DNA of 64,000 nucleotides from Lithobates sylvaticus (lineage: Eukaryota; Chordata; Amphibia; Anura; Ranidae), in NCBI GenBank assembly GCA_028564925.1, contig CM053029.1, positions 35,601,526 to 35,665,525 of the forward strand. The letters are read 5' to 3'. Below, one piece after another: positions 42,140 through 54,329 of the stretch. The translations under genes and the position numbers were made by a program. The notes below the pieces were generated by a model that worked only from the letters and a program-made list of their open reading frames with translations, ran no database searches and had not been told where the DNA came from. Every line of letters begins with the position of its first letter. Position 1 is the stretch's first letter.

Positions 42140-45100
42140 GAGGAGGGGCAGATGATTTACTGACATGCTGAAAACATGGAAGCGGGTCTTATAATTAACT
42201 GACATACTGAAAATATTGGGGTCACATGACTTACTGACATGCTAAAAAAACACACGGAGGAGGGTCTCATGATATACTGCCATGCTGAAAATATGAGATT
42301 CACATGATTTACTGACATTCTGAAAACATGCAGGAGGATCCCATGATTTACTGACATGCTAAAAACATGGAAGAGGGTCTCATAATTAACTGACATACCG
42401 AAAACATGGGGTCACATTATTTACTGACATGCTAAAAACACGGAGGAGGGTCCCATGATATACTGCTATGCTGAAAATATGGAGCTTACATGATTTACTG
42501 GCATGCTGAGAACATGGAGTAGGTTCCATGAGTTACTGACATGCTGAACACATGGAAGAAAGTCTCATAATTAACTGACATATTGAAAACATGGAGGAAG
42601 GCCCCATGATATACTGCCATGCTGAAAATATAGAGAAAGATCCCAGGATTTTCTGACATGCTGAAAACATTGCGTAGGGTCACATGATTTACTGACATGC
42701 TGAAACACGGGGGAAGGGTCCCATGATTTACTGACATGCTGGAAACATGAAGGATCCCATGGTTTCCTGACATATATATGAGCGGAGAGTCCCACTGATT
42801 AACTGACATACTGAACATATGGACGATGATCCCATGATTTAGTGATATGCTGAAAACATGGAAAAGGGTCACATGATTTACTGACATACTGAAAACATGG
42901 AGGAGTGTCCCATGATCTAATGACATTTTGAAAATATGAAGGGAGGGCCCCATGGTTTGCTCACATGCTGAAAATATGGGGGCGTCCCATAATTTACTGA
43001 CATACTGAAAATATGGAGGAGGATCCCATGATTTACTAGCATGCTGAAAACACGAAGGAGGGTCACATGATTTACTGACTTGCTGAAAACAAGGGGGAGG
43101 GTTCCATGATTTACTGACATACAAAAAATATGGGGAGGATGCCATGCTTTACTGACATGTTAAAAACATGAAATAGGATCTCTTGATTTACTAACATGCT
43201 GAAAACATGAAGGAGGCTTACATGATTTACTGACATGCTGAAAACATGGAGAAGGATCCCATGGTTTTGCGGATATCATGAAAACATAGGGGGAGGGTCT
43301 CATGATTTACTGACATACTCAAAATATGGAGGAGGATCCGATGATTTACTTTCATGCTGAAAACATGGGGGGAGGGTCCCATGATTTACTGACATACTGA
43401 AAGCATGGAGAAGAATTCCATGGTTTGCTGACATGCTGAAACTATAGAGGAGGATCCCACAAGTTACTGACATGTTAAAAACATGAAGGAGGGTCACATG
43501 ATTTACTGACATAGTAAAAACATGGATGATTCCATGGTTTGCTGACATGTACTGACATGATGAAAACATGGAGGAGGATCCCATGATTTGCTGACATGTA
43601 GAAAACATGAAGGAAAGTTCCAAGATTTATTGACATGATGAAAACATGGAGAAGTATCCCATGGTTTGCTGAAATGCTGAAAATATGTGGGGGGGGGGGG
43701 GGTCCTATGATTTACTGACATGTTAAAAACATGAAGGATGATCCCATGATTTACTGGAATGCTGAAAAAATGGAGGTGGGTCCCAAGATTTACTGACATA
43801 TTGAAAATATGGAGGAGGGTTGTATGATTTACTGACATTATGAAAACATGAAGACGGGTCCCATGTTTTTCTGACATTATGAAAACATGAAGACGGGTCC
43901 CATGTTTTACTGACATTATGAAAACATGAAGACGGGTCCCATGTTTTACTGACATTATGAAAACATGAAGACGGGTCCCATGATTTACTGAACAAAATAT
44001 CACAGCGCACACGTGCAAAAAAAATGCCATTTCCCTCCTGCAGGGGGATTTCTAACACCTGAAGATTTTCATACAATACGAGGATCTCATCCCACAATAT
44101 GGAGACCAAATCCTCATATTGTATGAAATGTTCAGGTGTTAGAAATCCCCCTGCAGGAGGGAAATGGCATTTCCTGTATGTCTGCCCTGTGATATTTTAT
44201 GGTCTTGTGGCTGCACCATATTTAATGTATCTTTGTTTGCCCATGATTTACTGACATGCTGAAAACATGAAGGAGGATCCCATGATTTATTGACAAAATG
44301 AAAACATGGAGAAGGAGCCTATGGATTTGACATACTGAAAATATGGAGGAGGATCTCACGATTTACTAACATGCTGAAAACATGAGGGAGAATTCCAAGA
44401 TTTATAGTGAAGGATTCTGTGGTTTGCTGACATGCATGAAAATATAGGGGAGGGTCACATGGTTTACTGACATACTGAAAACATGGAGGAGGAGCCTAAG
44501 ATTTAAGGGCATGCTGAAAACATGGAGGAGGGTCACATGATTTACTGACAATTTTTTTTCAAAATATTAGGTGAGGGTCCCATGGTTTGGTTACATGCTG
44601 AAGATATGGAGGGAGGGTCCCATGGTTTGCTGAAAACATGAAGGAGGGTCACAAGATTTACTGACATGCTAAAACAGGAAGGATGATCCCATGATTTACT
44701 GAAATGCTGGAAAAAATGGAGGTGGGTCCCAAGATTTACAGACATATTGAAAAAAATGGAGGAGGACCCCATGATTTACTGACACATGAAAAACATAAAG
44801 GGGGATCCAATGATTTATTAACAAAATTAAAACATGGAGAAGGAGCCTGTGGATTTGACATGCTGAAAATATGGGGAGAGGGTTCCGTGATTTACTGACA
44901 TGCTAAAAACATGGAGAAGGATTCCATGGTTTGCTGACATGCTGAAAATATAGAGGAGGGTCCCATGATTTACTGGCATGCTAAAAACATTGAGGATGGT
45001 CACAAGGGTTGTTGAGATGCTGAAAACCTGGAGGAAGGTCCCAAGATTTACTGACACGCTAAAAAAAATGGGTGCGGGTCCCCAGATCTACTGACATCAT

Positions 45101-45335
45101 AAAAACATGAAGGCGGGTGCTATGATTTACTGACGTGCAAAAATTGTGAAGATGGTAAAATGATTTACTGACATACTGAAAACACTGAGAAGGATCCCAT
45201 GATTTACTGATATGCTGAAAACACGGAGAAGGGTCACACGATTTACTGACATTACATGCAGAGGTGTTGGGTGAGGATACAGGCACAATATTTTACTGAC
45301 ATGCTACAAATATAGGGGAAAGTCACACCATTGTA
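42140..45335. repeat. 39-bp minisatellite (with an inserted MITE)
   Basis: About 75 copies of a 39-bp unit, 'catgatttactgacatgctg' with 'aaaacatggaggagggtcc'; starts at 42303, 42342 and 42381 fix the period. Being a multiple of 3, it gives 13-residue repeat frames on the - strand (SMSVNHGTLLHVF) that are not evidence of a protein. A MITE interrupts it at 43991-44240. Confidence 0.95.
43991..44240. mobile_element. Palindromic MITE inside the 39-bp minisatellite
   Basis: Arms aaaatatcacag (43994-44005) and ctgtgatatttt (44187-44198) with a long inner palindrome ('tttccctcctgcagggggat' and its inverse). About 40 bases beyond the right arm are also foreign to the satellite. It split one array, so it is younger than the array. 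Confidence 0.8.
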
Positions 45336-45439
45336 TGACATTCCTCTATTATGTTATGGGGGGGGGAGACACTGATTAGTAATGAGGGGGATTATTACAT
45401 CATGAAGCCAGCTCTGATCGCTATAAGAAAAGAATCGCT

Positions 45440-45800
45440 CTGCACTGTCCTCCATTTTGTTGGAGACATTCACACTTCGCCCTCTACATTTTGGTCTCCG
45501 GAAAAAAAGAAAAAAAAAGTCTTCCACCGAGCCAGGACCGATCACATGACACGACAGGGGCGGTGCTTCTCGATCTCTGATAGGAGAGGCCTGTTCCAAT
45601 CAGATGTTCGTATTCCTCCCCGCCCCCTGCCGTGCCGCCGCTGACGGACAAGCTCTGTGTCCAATCAGCAAACAGTGCAGGAAGAGCAGGAAGAGGCGGC
45701 GGAGGGTGCAGGTAACAGTGCGGGGACCCCTGACACCTTCCCCTAGGGGGGGTAATAGCCCCGGGGCATGCTGGGAGTCAGCTCGGTGACGTCGCCCCAT
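45440..45800 (+). promoter_or_regulatory. CpG-rich candidate mospd3 promoter and noncoding exon 1
   Basis: Two CCAAT boxes (ttccaatcag at about 45594 and tccaatcagc at 45660), GC boxes (ccccgccccctg near 45619), an E-box (cacatgac near 45544), a CRE-like gtgacgtc at 45786 and ggcatgctgggagtc near 45766, which resembles a ZNF143 site. A possible donor, gcag before gtaaca, is at 45712. No TATA box. Splicing to the acceptor at 55643 is inferred; the island could also drive a transcript on the other strand. Confidence 0.45.
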
Positions 45801-46120
45801 ATCCCGGCATGTGTGGAGAGACCTTCCTGATGGTCTGCCACCTGTGGGCGGGGCCTGGAGGGTTTGTTATTGTGTTTGTGTTCCCAGCTCCGCCCACAAC
45901 CCGGGGAGTCTCACTAAACTGGACTCCCTGCCAGCAGAGGGAGCCCCTCTCCACCTGTGCCCATCACAGCATGGAGCAGGCAGCTTCCAGCAGAGGCTTC
46001 TCACACAGCACTTTGTCGTCGCTTAAAGGGGGACTCCACCTACAAATACCACTCCCTGTCCCCGCCCTCTTACACAGGAGGGGCGGGGCCAAACGCTGAG
46101 GGTGTGTGGGCGGAGCTTAA
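45801..46120. other. GC-rich sequence after the promoter-like block
   Basis: No gene recognised. GC-rich, with several 'ggggcggggcc' words. Confidence 0.4.
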
Positions 46121-46386
46121 AGGTCTGCTCCAATAATAATAATAATATGAAAAAAATAATTAATAATATATCTAATAATATATTACATAGTTAGCTAGGC
46201 CGAAAAAAAGACACAAGTCCATCCAGTTCAACCATAAAAAAAAAGAAATAATAAATAAAAATAAAATATATCTATAATGAAATAAATATATATATTAATA
46301 ATGTATAGATAAATACTAATAGTAGTAATATATGTAATAAAAAATTATATATATATATATATATTTTTTTTTTTTTCATAATAATA
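46121..46386 (-). mobile_element. LINE 3' tail remnant in AT-rich sequence
   Basis: 'ttacatagttagctaggccg' with 'agtccatccagttcaacc' is, on the - strand, the end of a CR1/L2-like LINE 3' region. Flanks are simple AT-rich repeats. Confidence 0.5.
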
Positions 46387-47351
46387 TTAACCGCTTCAAT
46401 ACAGGGCTTTTAAACACCCTTCCTTACCAGAGCACTTTTTGTGATTCGGCACTGCGTCGCTTTAACTAACAATTGCGCGGTCGTGCGACGTTACACCCAA
46501 ACAAAATTGACGTCCTTTTTTTTCCACAAATAGAGCTTTCTTTTGGTGGTATTTGATCACCTCTGCGGTTTTTATTTTTTGCGCTATAAACAAAAGAAGA
46601 GCGACAATTTTGAAAAAAAAACACAATATACTTTTTGCTATAATAAATATCCCATTTTTTTAAAAAAAAAATATTTTTTCCTCAGTTTAGGCCGATACGT
46701 ATTCTTCTACATATTTTTGGTAAAAAAAATCGCAATAGGCGTATATTGATCGGTTTGCGCAAAAGTTATAGCGTCTACAAAATAGGGGATAGATTTATTG
46801 AATTTTTTTTTTTTTTTTTTTACTAGTAATGGCAGCGATCTGCGATTTTTTTTTTTTCGTGACTGCGACATTGCGGCGGACACTTCGGACACTTTTGACA
46901 CATTTTTGGAACCATTCACGTTTACACAGCGATCGTTGCTATAAAATTGCAATGATTACTGTGTAAATGTGACTGGCAGGGAAGGGGTTAACTCTAGGGG
47001 GCGCTGCAGGGGTTAATATGTTCCCTAATAGAAGTGATTCTAACTGTGGGGGGAGGGGACTCAAGGGGAGGAGACCGATCGGTGTTCCTCCGTACTGGGA
47101 TCACATGATCGGTCTCCTCCCCGCTGACAGGACGTGGAGCTGTGTGTTTACACACAGCTCCACAGTCCCGCACGGTCCCGTTGTTTTAACGGGCAATCGC
47201 GGGTGCCCGGCGGACAACGCGGCCGCCGGGCACTCGCACCGTGTGCCCCCCAGGCGGCCGGGAATGCGAGGACGTCATATGACGCCCACCCAGGATGGGA
47301 GATCCACCTTGTGGGCGTCATATGAATATGGAGCGGTAATGAAGTGGTTAA
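46387..47351 (+). mobile_element. TTAA-flanked element, family A, copy 1
   Basis: Ends ttaaccgcttc and gaagtggttaa are inverted, with TTAA at both. The body has 'cggcactgcgtcgctttaac', 'acgtattcttctacatattt' and 'cagcgatcgttgctataaaa'. No transposase. Six copies lie in this window. Confidence 0.8.
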
Positions 47352-47423
47352 TATCTCTAATAATATATATAAATAATAATTATAGATAGATATATTATTT
47401 TAATAATAATATTAACATATCTA

Positions 47424-47470
<47 letters not shown>

Positions 47471-47824
47471 TAATATATCTAATAATATATCTTAATAATA
47501 ATATATCTAATAAATAATAATAATATGTATATAAATTAATTATATATATATATATAATAATATATATATATTAATAATATATATTAATAATAATATGTAT
47601 ATAAATTAATAATATATCTAAATAATAATAATATATCTAATAAATAATAATATGTATATAAATTAATAATATATATAAATAATATTAATATATCTAATAA
47701 TATATATTAATTATAATATAAATAATAATTATATGTATATAAATTAATAATATATATAAATAATATTAATATATCTAATAAGAAATAATAATATATCTAA
47801 TAATATACAAAGAATAATAATAAT

Positions 47825-47857
<33 letters not shown>

Positions 47858-47930
47858 ATAATATAATAAAAATAATATATCTAATAATAATTAATAGTAA
47901 TAATAAATAATATATATAAATATGTGATTT
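47352..47930. repeat. AT-rich simple sequence
   Basis: Repeats of 'aataatatatctaataa' and TA runs for nearly 600 bp. Confidence 0.9.
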
Positions 47931-48655
47931 GAAATGAATAAAATAGTAGCGCAAATCTTCACAACTCTGTGAATAAACCTAAACAATCACCCTGTGAAAA
48001 AAGTGATCAATAATGATAATGTCCATAAATTCAAACTCAAGTCTGTGAGTAATTAAATAAATTAAATAATTGAAACATCCAAGTTTTTATAATTTCAAAA
48101 GTGAACGGATAATCTTGAAGTGACTTGCACTCACCAATAGGACATGCCCTGCACTCTTATGCTCGGCAATCTCACTTAGTATCTCCCGGGGGGGGGGGGG
48201 GGGGATCAGACAACTTCAAAAGTGTTCTTTAAACATTTCGCACTCCACATGTAAAAATAAAAAGTGCTTCCGATAGTGAAGTATAGTAAAACGGCACACA
48301 AAACCTTCAATTACTGCACTCCCACCCTTTTCATTAAAACAAAAGCACTTCAACATCAACTTCCCAAAGTGGGGAGCTCGCGGTGGTAACGCGATGTAGT
48401 GCGGTCTCGGCGGACCCAAAAACAGCTTGTGAATCTCTCCCTCTCCACTTCGCTCGCTCTCCTATCCACCCCACTTCTCTCCACTCCAAAAGCACTGGCA
48501 CACTCGATGGCTGGCATATCCGGACGTTTAAAAAGCTCCTAATCTTTGCCGTGTAGCCACGCCCAGACATGTTTCGTCAATACGACGTAATCATTAGGGC
48601 TGGCTCCACGGACCCAGCTGCTCCCCTTTATACCCCCCTCTCCTTGAACACTTCC
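47931..48655. repeat. Interspersed repeat with 'catgtttcgtcaa' core
   Basis: Non-coding. 'agacatgtttcgtcaatacg' followed by 'taatcattagggctgg' parallels the repeats at 6395, 13160 and 56730. A G run lies at about 48189-48204. Confidence 0.45.
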
Positions 48656-48926
48656 GGGTGAAGTTTTGTTTTGTTTTGTTCAGATTCGCGCACGCGTGCG
48701 ATCCGAGACTTGCTGCGCATATACTTGCGCGACTCGACCTATTGGGCACATATATATATATATACAGTGGGGATGGAAAGTATTCAGACCCCCTTCAATT
48801 TTTCACTCTTTGTTATATTGCAGCCATTTGCTAAAATCATTTAAGTTCATTTTTCCCTCATTAATTTACACACAGCACCCCATATTGACAGAAAAACACA
48901 GAATTGTTGAAATTTTTGCAGATTTA

Positions 48927-49893
48927 TCAACCCCTTCAATACCCGGCCATTGTCAAATGACGCCCACAAGGTGGATCTCCCATCCTGGGTGGGCGTCATA
49001 TGACGTCCTCCCATTCCCGGCCGTCTAGGGGGATCGCGCGGCGTCGCTCAGGACCCGGTGCGCGTGCCTGCCGGCCACGATGTCCACCGGGCACCCGCAA
49101 TTGCCCGGGAACACAGCAGGACCGTGGAGCTGTGTGTGTGTAAACACACAGATCCACGTCCTGTCAGTGGAGAGGAGACCGATGGTGTGTTCCTAGTACA
49201 GAGGAACACCGATCGGTCTCCTCCCCTTGTGAGTCCCCTCCCCCCACAGTTGGAATCACTCCCATAGGGAATATAATTAACCCCTGCAGCGCCCCCTAGT
49301 GTTAACCCCTTCCCTGACAGTCATATTTACACAGTAATCAGTGCAATTTTATAGCAACGATCGCTGTGTAAATGTGAATGGTCCCAAAAATGTGTCAAAA
49401 GTGTCCGAAGTGTCCGCCGCAATGTCGCAGTCACAATAAAAATCGCAGATCGCCGCCATTACTAGTAACAAAAAAAAAAAAAATGCAATAAAACTATCCC
49501 CTATTTTGTAGACGCTATAACTTTTGCGCAAACCAATCAATATACGCTTATTGTGATTTTTTTTTTTACCAAAAATATGTAGAAGAAACGTATCGGCCTA
49601 AACTGAGTAAAACATTTGTTTTTAAAAAAAAAATGGGATATTTATTATAGCAAAAAGTAAAAAATTGTGTTTTTTTTTTTTCAAAATTGTCGCTCTTCTT
49701 TTGTTTATAGCGCAAAAAAAATAAAAACCACAGAGGGGATCAAATACCACCAAAAGAAAGCTCTATTTGTGGGGAAAAAAGGACATCAATTTTGTTTGGG
49801 GGCCACGTCGCACGACCGCGCAATTGTCAGTTAAAGCGACGCAGTGCCGAATCGCAAAAAGTGCTCTGGTAAGGAAGGGGCTGAAGTGGTTAA
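48927..49893 (-). mobile_element. TTAA-flanked element, family A, copy 2 (inverted)
   Basis: Inserted in the left arm of Tc1 element 3. Starts tcaaccccttc (TTAA worn to TCAA) and ends gctgaagtggttaa. Closely related to copies 1 and 4. Confidence 0.82.
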
Positions 49894-50808
49894 AAAAGAA
49901 AAACTGAAATATCACCTGGTCCTAAGTATTCAGACCCTTTGCTCAGTATTTAGTAGAAGCCCCTTTTGATCTAATACAGCCATGATGAGTCTTTTTGGGA
50001 AAAGATGCAACAAGTTTCTCACACCTGGATTTGGGGATCCTCTGCCATTCCTCCTTGCAGATCCTCTCCAGTTCTGTCATGTTGGATGGTAAACGTTGGT
50101 GAGCGGACATTTTTAGGTCTCTCCAGAGATGCTCAATTGGGTTCAAGTCAGGGCTCTGGCTGGGCCATTCAAGAACCGTGAAGCCACTCCTTCGTTATTT
50201 TAGGGTCATTGTCTTGTTGGAAGGTAAACCTTCAGCCCAGTCTGAGGTCCTGAGCACTCTGGGGAAGGTTTTCATCCAGGATATCCCTGTATTTGTCTGC
50301 ATTCATCTTTCCCTCGATTGCAACCAGTCGTCCTCTCCCTGCAGCTGAAAAAATCCCCCACAGCATGATGCTGCCACCACCATGCTTCACTGTTGGGACT
50401 GTATCGGACAGGTGATGAGCAGTGCCTGGTTTTCTCCACACATACCGCTTACAATTAAGGGCAAAAAGTTCTAACTTGGTCTCATCAGACCAGAGAATCT
50501 TATTTGTCACCATCTTGGAGTCCTTCAGATGTTTTTTAGCAAACTCCATGCGGGCTTTTATGTGTCTTGCACTGAGGAGAGGCTTCCGTCGGGCCACTCG
50601 GCCATAAAGCCCCGACTGGTGGAGGGCTGCAGTGATGGTTGACTTTCTACAACTTTCTCCCATCTCCCGACTGCATCTCTGGAGCTCAGCCACAGTGATC
50701 TTTGGGTTCTCCTTTACCTCTCTCACCAAGGCTCTTCTCCCCCGATAGCTCAGTTTGGCCGGACGGCCAGCCCTAGGAAGGGTTCTGGTCATCCCAAACG
50801 TCTTCCAT

Positions 50809-51819
50809 TTAACCGGTTCCCGACCGGCGCACGACGATATACGTCGGCAGAATGGCACGTACAGGCAGGAGGGCGTATATATAAGTCCCTCCTTAATGCC
50901 TGCCGTGCCATCAGGAGCGCGCCGGGAGTGGCGCGCTCCCGCGCCGGTCGGGACCCCCGTGAGGCCGGTCGCGGGTCCTGCGGACTCGATCGCCGCGGGG
51001 ACACCCGTGATCGTCTCACGGGAAGGCTGAACGGGGAGATGCGGAAGTACACAGCATCTCCCCGTTCTGCCTAGCAACTAGTGACGCCGATCTCTTCTCC
51101 CTGTGATTGGAGCAGAGATCAGCATTCACTAGCTGACAGCCACGCCCCCCCCCACAGTAAGAAACACACCCCTAGGCATACTTAACCCCTACACTGCCCC
51201 CTTGTGGTTAACCCCTTCACTGCCAGTGTCATTTACACAGGAATCAGTGCATTTAAATAGCATTGATTGCTGTATAAATGGACAATGGTCCCAAAAATGT
51301 GTTAAAAATGTCCGATGTGTCCGCCATAATGTCGCAGTCACAATAAAAATCGCTGATCGCCGCCATTACTAATAAAAAAAAAAATTATTAATAAAAATGC
51401 TATAAAACTATCCCCTAACTTGTAAACGCTATAACTTCTGCGCAAACCAATCAATAATCGCTTATGGCGATTTTTTTTACCAAAAATATGTAGAAGAATA
51501 CGTATCAGCCTAAACTGAGGAAAAAAAATGTTTTTTTATATATTTTTGGGGGATATTTATTATAGCAAAAAATAAAAAATAATGCGTTTTTTTTTTCAAA
51601 ATTGTCGCCTTTTTTGTTTATAGCGCAAAAAATAAAAACCGCAGGGGCGATCAAATACCACCAAAAGAAAGCTCTATTTGTGGGAAAAAAAGGACGTCAA
51701 TTTTGTTTGGGAGCCACGTCGCACGACCGCGCAATTGTCAGTTAAAGCGACGCAGTGCCGAATCGCAAAAAGGGGCCTGGTCCTTTGGCTGCAAATTGGT
51801 CCGGGGCTGAAAGTGGTTA
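50809..51819 (-). mobile_element. TTAA-flanked element, family A, copy 3 (diverged)
   Basis: Inserted in the transposase of Tc1 element 3 between cttccat and agattatgg. Its left third differs from copies 1, 2 and 4 ('taaccggttcccgaccggcg'); the right two thirds agree. It thus belongs to a sub-family, as does copy 5. Confidence 0.82.
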
Positions 51820-52499
51820 TAGATTATGGAGGCCAATGAGCTCTTAGGAACCTTAAGTGCAGCAGACATTTTTTTTTTGTAACCTTGGCCAGATCTGTGC
51901 CTTGCCACAATTCTGTCTTTGAGCTCTTCAGGCAGTTCCTTTGACCTCATGACTCTCATTTTTGCTCTGACATGCACTGTGAGCTGTAAGGTCTTATATA
52001 GACAGGTGTGTGGCTTTACTAATCAAGTCCAATCAGTATAATCAAACACAGCTGGACTCAAATGAAGGTGTAGAACCATCTCAAGGATGATCAGAAGAAA
52101 TGGACAGCACCTGAGTTATATATATGAGTGTCACAGCAAAGGGTCTGAATACTTAGGACCATGTGATATTTCAGTTTTTCTTTTTTAATAATTCTGCAAA
52201 AATGACAATTCTGTGTTTTTCTGTCAATATGGGGTGCTGTGTGTACATTAATGAGGAAAGAAATGAACTTAAATGATTTTAGCAAATAGCTACAATATAA
52301 CAGAGTGAACAATTTAAGGGGTCTGAATACTTTCTGTCCACACTGTATCTATATATACAGTATATAATAAATGAAATTAAAGTAGCAGGATCAGGGGGTT
52401 AACGTGGGTCAGGTGGGTCACTTTTTTTTTATTTTTTATCATTTAGCAACTGTGTGTTTTAGGCCCCTTTCACGCCCATGCAGGCGCGATGGCGCACAC

Positions 52500-53202
52500 T
52501 AGACATGTGCAATTCGTTTCGTTTTTTTTTTTTTCGTTTTTCGTTCGTTCGTTTTGGTACGAATGAACGAATCATTCGAATTGTACGAATCCGGATAACG
52601 AATCGTAACGAATCGTTCGAATCCGATTAACGAATCATTCGAATTGAACGAATCCGAAAAACAACGAAAATCCGAAAAAAAAACTAATTAGAAACAACGA
52701 ATGTACTAATGAAGAAAATCCGAAAAACGAACAAAAACATTCGTACATTCGTAACTTTTTTTTTTTGTTGAATTGGTAATTTTCCGTGTCTCTTACAATG
52801 GCGCTGCTAAACGTGCTTCGAATGGATTGAACAAAAAAATTCGTACATTCGTAACTTTTTTTTCGATTCGTAACTTTTTTTTCGATTCGTAACTTTTTTT
52901 TTCGATTCGTAAATGATTAAAATGTAATAATAGCATACACATTACATAAAATTATGAATTATGCTCCGATTACGAATCTACGAATGTTACGAATGTACGA
53001 ATAAATTCGAATGCGTCCGAAAAAACGAATCAACGAAAAAATAACACTTACGAATGTACGAATCGTTACGATTACGAACACCGACGACTTACGAATGTAC
53101 GAATCGTTACGAATCAACGGAAACAAAAAAAAAACGATTTTTTTTCGGAAACGAAAAAAACGAAACTAAAATAAACGAATTTTTTTGTTGTGCACATGTC
53201 TA
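52500..53202. mobile_element. hAT-type foldback element filled with ACGAAT repeats
   Basis: Ends tagacatgtgcaattcg and ttgtgcacatgtcta are inverted, and the 8-bp duplication gcgcacac is perfect (52492-52499 and 53203-53210), as in the hAT superfamily. The 703-bp interior is mainly cgaat/attcg words and A or T runs, with no ORF of interest. A second copy lies at about 60174-60928. Confidence 0.88.
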
Positions 53203-53317
53203 GCGCACACATGTTTTTTTTTGTGCGGTTCCCACTGCGTTACAATTAAGGCAGCCGATTCAATCAACAGGCTGCCCTGCACATGAGAAATGTGCAAAAG
53301 AAGTGCCTGACCCCTTT

Positions 53318-54226
53318 TTAACCACTTCACTACCCACCCATAGTCATATGACGTCCACAAGGTGGCTCTCCCATCCTGGGTGGACGTCATATGACGTCTT
53401 CCCATTCCCGGCCGCCTAGGGGGCGCGCGCTCGGGAAAACAGCAGGACCGTGGAGCTGTGTGTGTAAAAACACACAGCTCCACGTCCTGTCAGTGGAGAG
53501 GAGACTAATGGTGTGTTCCCAGTACAGAGGAACACCGATCGGTCTCCTCCCCTTGTGAGTCCCCTCCCCCCACAGTTAGAATCACTCCCAGGGAACATAC
53601 ATTAACCCCTGCAGCGCCCCCTAGTGTTAACCCCCTTCCCTGACAGTCACATTTACACAGTAATCAGTGCAATTTTATAGCAATGATCGCTGTGTAAATG
53701 TGAATGGTCCCAAAAATGTGTCCAAAGTGTCCGCCGCAAAGTCGCAGTCACGAAAAAAAAATCGCAGATCGCCGCCATTACTAGTAAAAAAAAAAAAAAA
53801 TGCTATAAATCTATCCCCTATTTTGTAGACGCTATAACTTTTGCGCAAACCAATCAATATACACTTATTGCGATTTTTTTTTACCAAAAATATGTAGAAG
53901 AATACGTATCGGCCTAAACTGAGTAAAAAATTTGTTTTTTTTTAAAAAAAATTGGATATTTATTATAGCAAAAAGTTAAAAATTTAGTTTTTTTTTTTTT
54001 CTAAATTGTCGCTCTTCTTTTGTTTATAGCGCAAAAAATAAAAACCGCAGAGGTGATCAAATACCACCAAAAGAAAGCTCCATTTGTGGGGGAAAAAGGA
54101 CGTCAATTTTGTTTGGGTGCCACGTCGCACGACCGCGCAATTGTCAGTTAAAGCGGCGCAGTGCCGAATCGCAAAAAGTGCTCTGGTAAGGAAGGGGGTA
54201 AAATCGTCCGGGGCTGAAGTGGTTAA
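53318..54226 (-). mobile_element. TTAA-flanked element, family A, copy 4 (inverted)
   Basis: Ends ttaaccacttcac and gaagtggttaa. Same body as copies 1 and 2, with 'ttgcgcaaaccaatcaatat' and 'gtcgcacgaccgcgcaattg'. Confidence 0.82.
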
Positions 54227-54329
54227 AAAATAAATAAATCACACCGCACTAAAACACACAGTACTATGCTACCATGAGTGCGCAAACACATTAGCAAAGA
54301 CGCATGGGAGTGCCCTGAAGAATTAGTGG

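Larger units (their letters stand above)
48763..52348 (-). mobile_element. Tc1-like element 3 with two family A insertions
   Basis: Ends 'tacagtggggatggaaagta' and 'actttctgtccacactgta' are inverted and followed by a long matching arm ('gtctgaatac'). The transposase is on the - strand: N-terminal helix-turn-helix near 51870-51977, GRPAKLSYRGRRALVREV near 50700-50760, LWSDETKLELFALNCKRYVW, then [20 protein letters not shown], and NPIEHLW at about 50130. The FQQDNDPK box is present near 50200 but in another frame with a stop before it, so the enzyme is broken. Family A copies sit at 48927-49893 and 50809-51819. Confidence 0.88.

Noticed and set aside
42157-45286. 13-residue repeat frames (SMSVNHGTLLHVF) on the - strand
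   Set aside because: Product of the 39-bp unit; frames shift wherever a unit has an indel.
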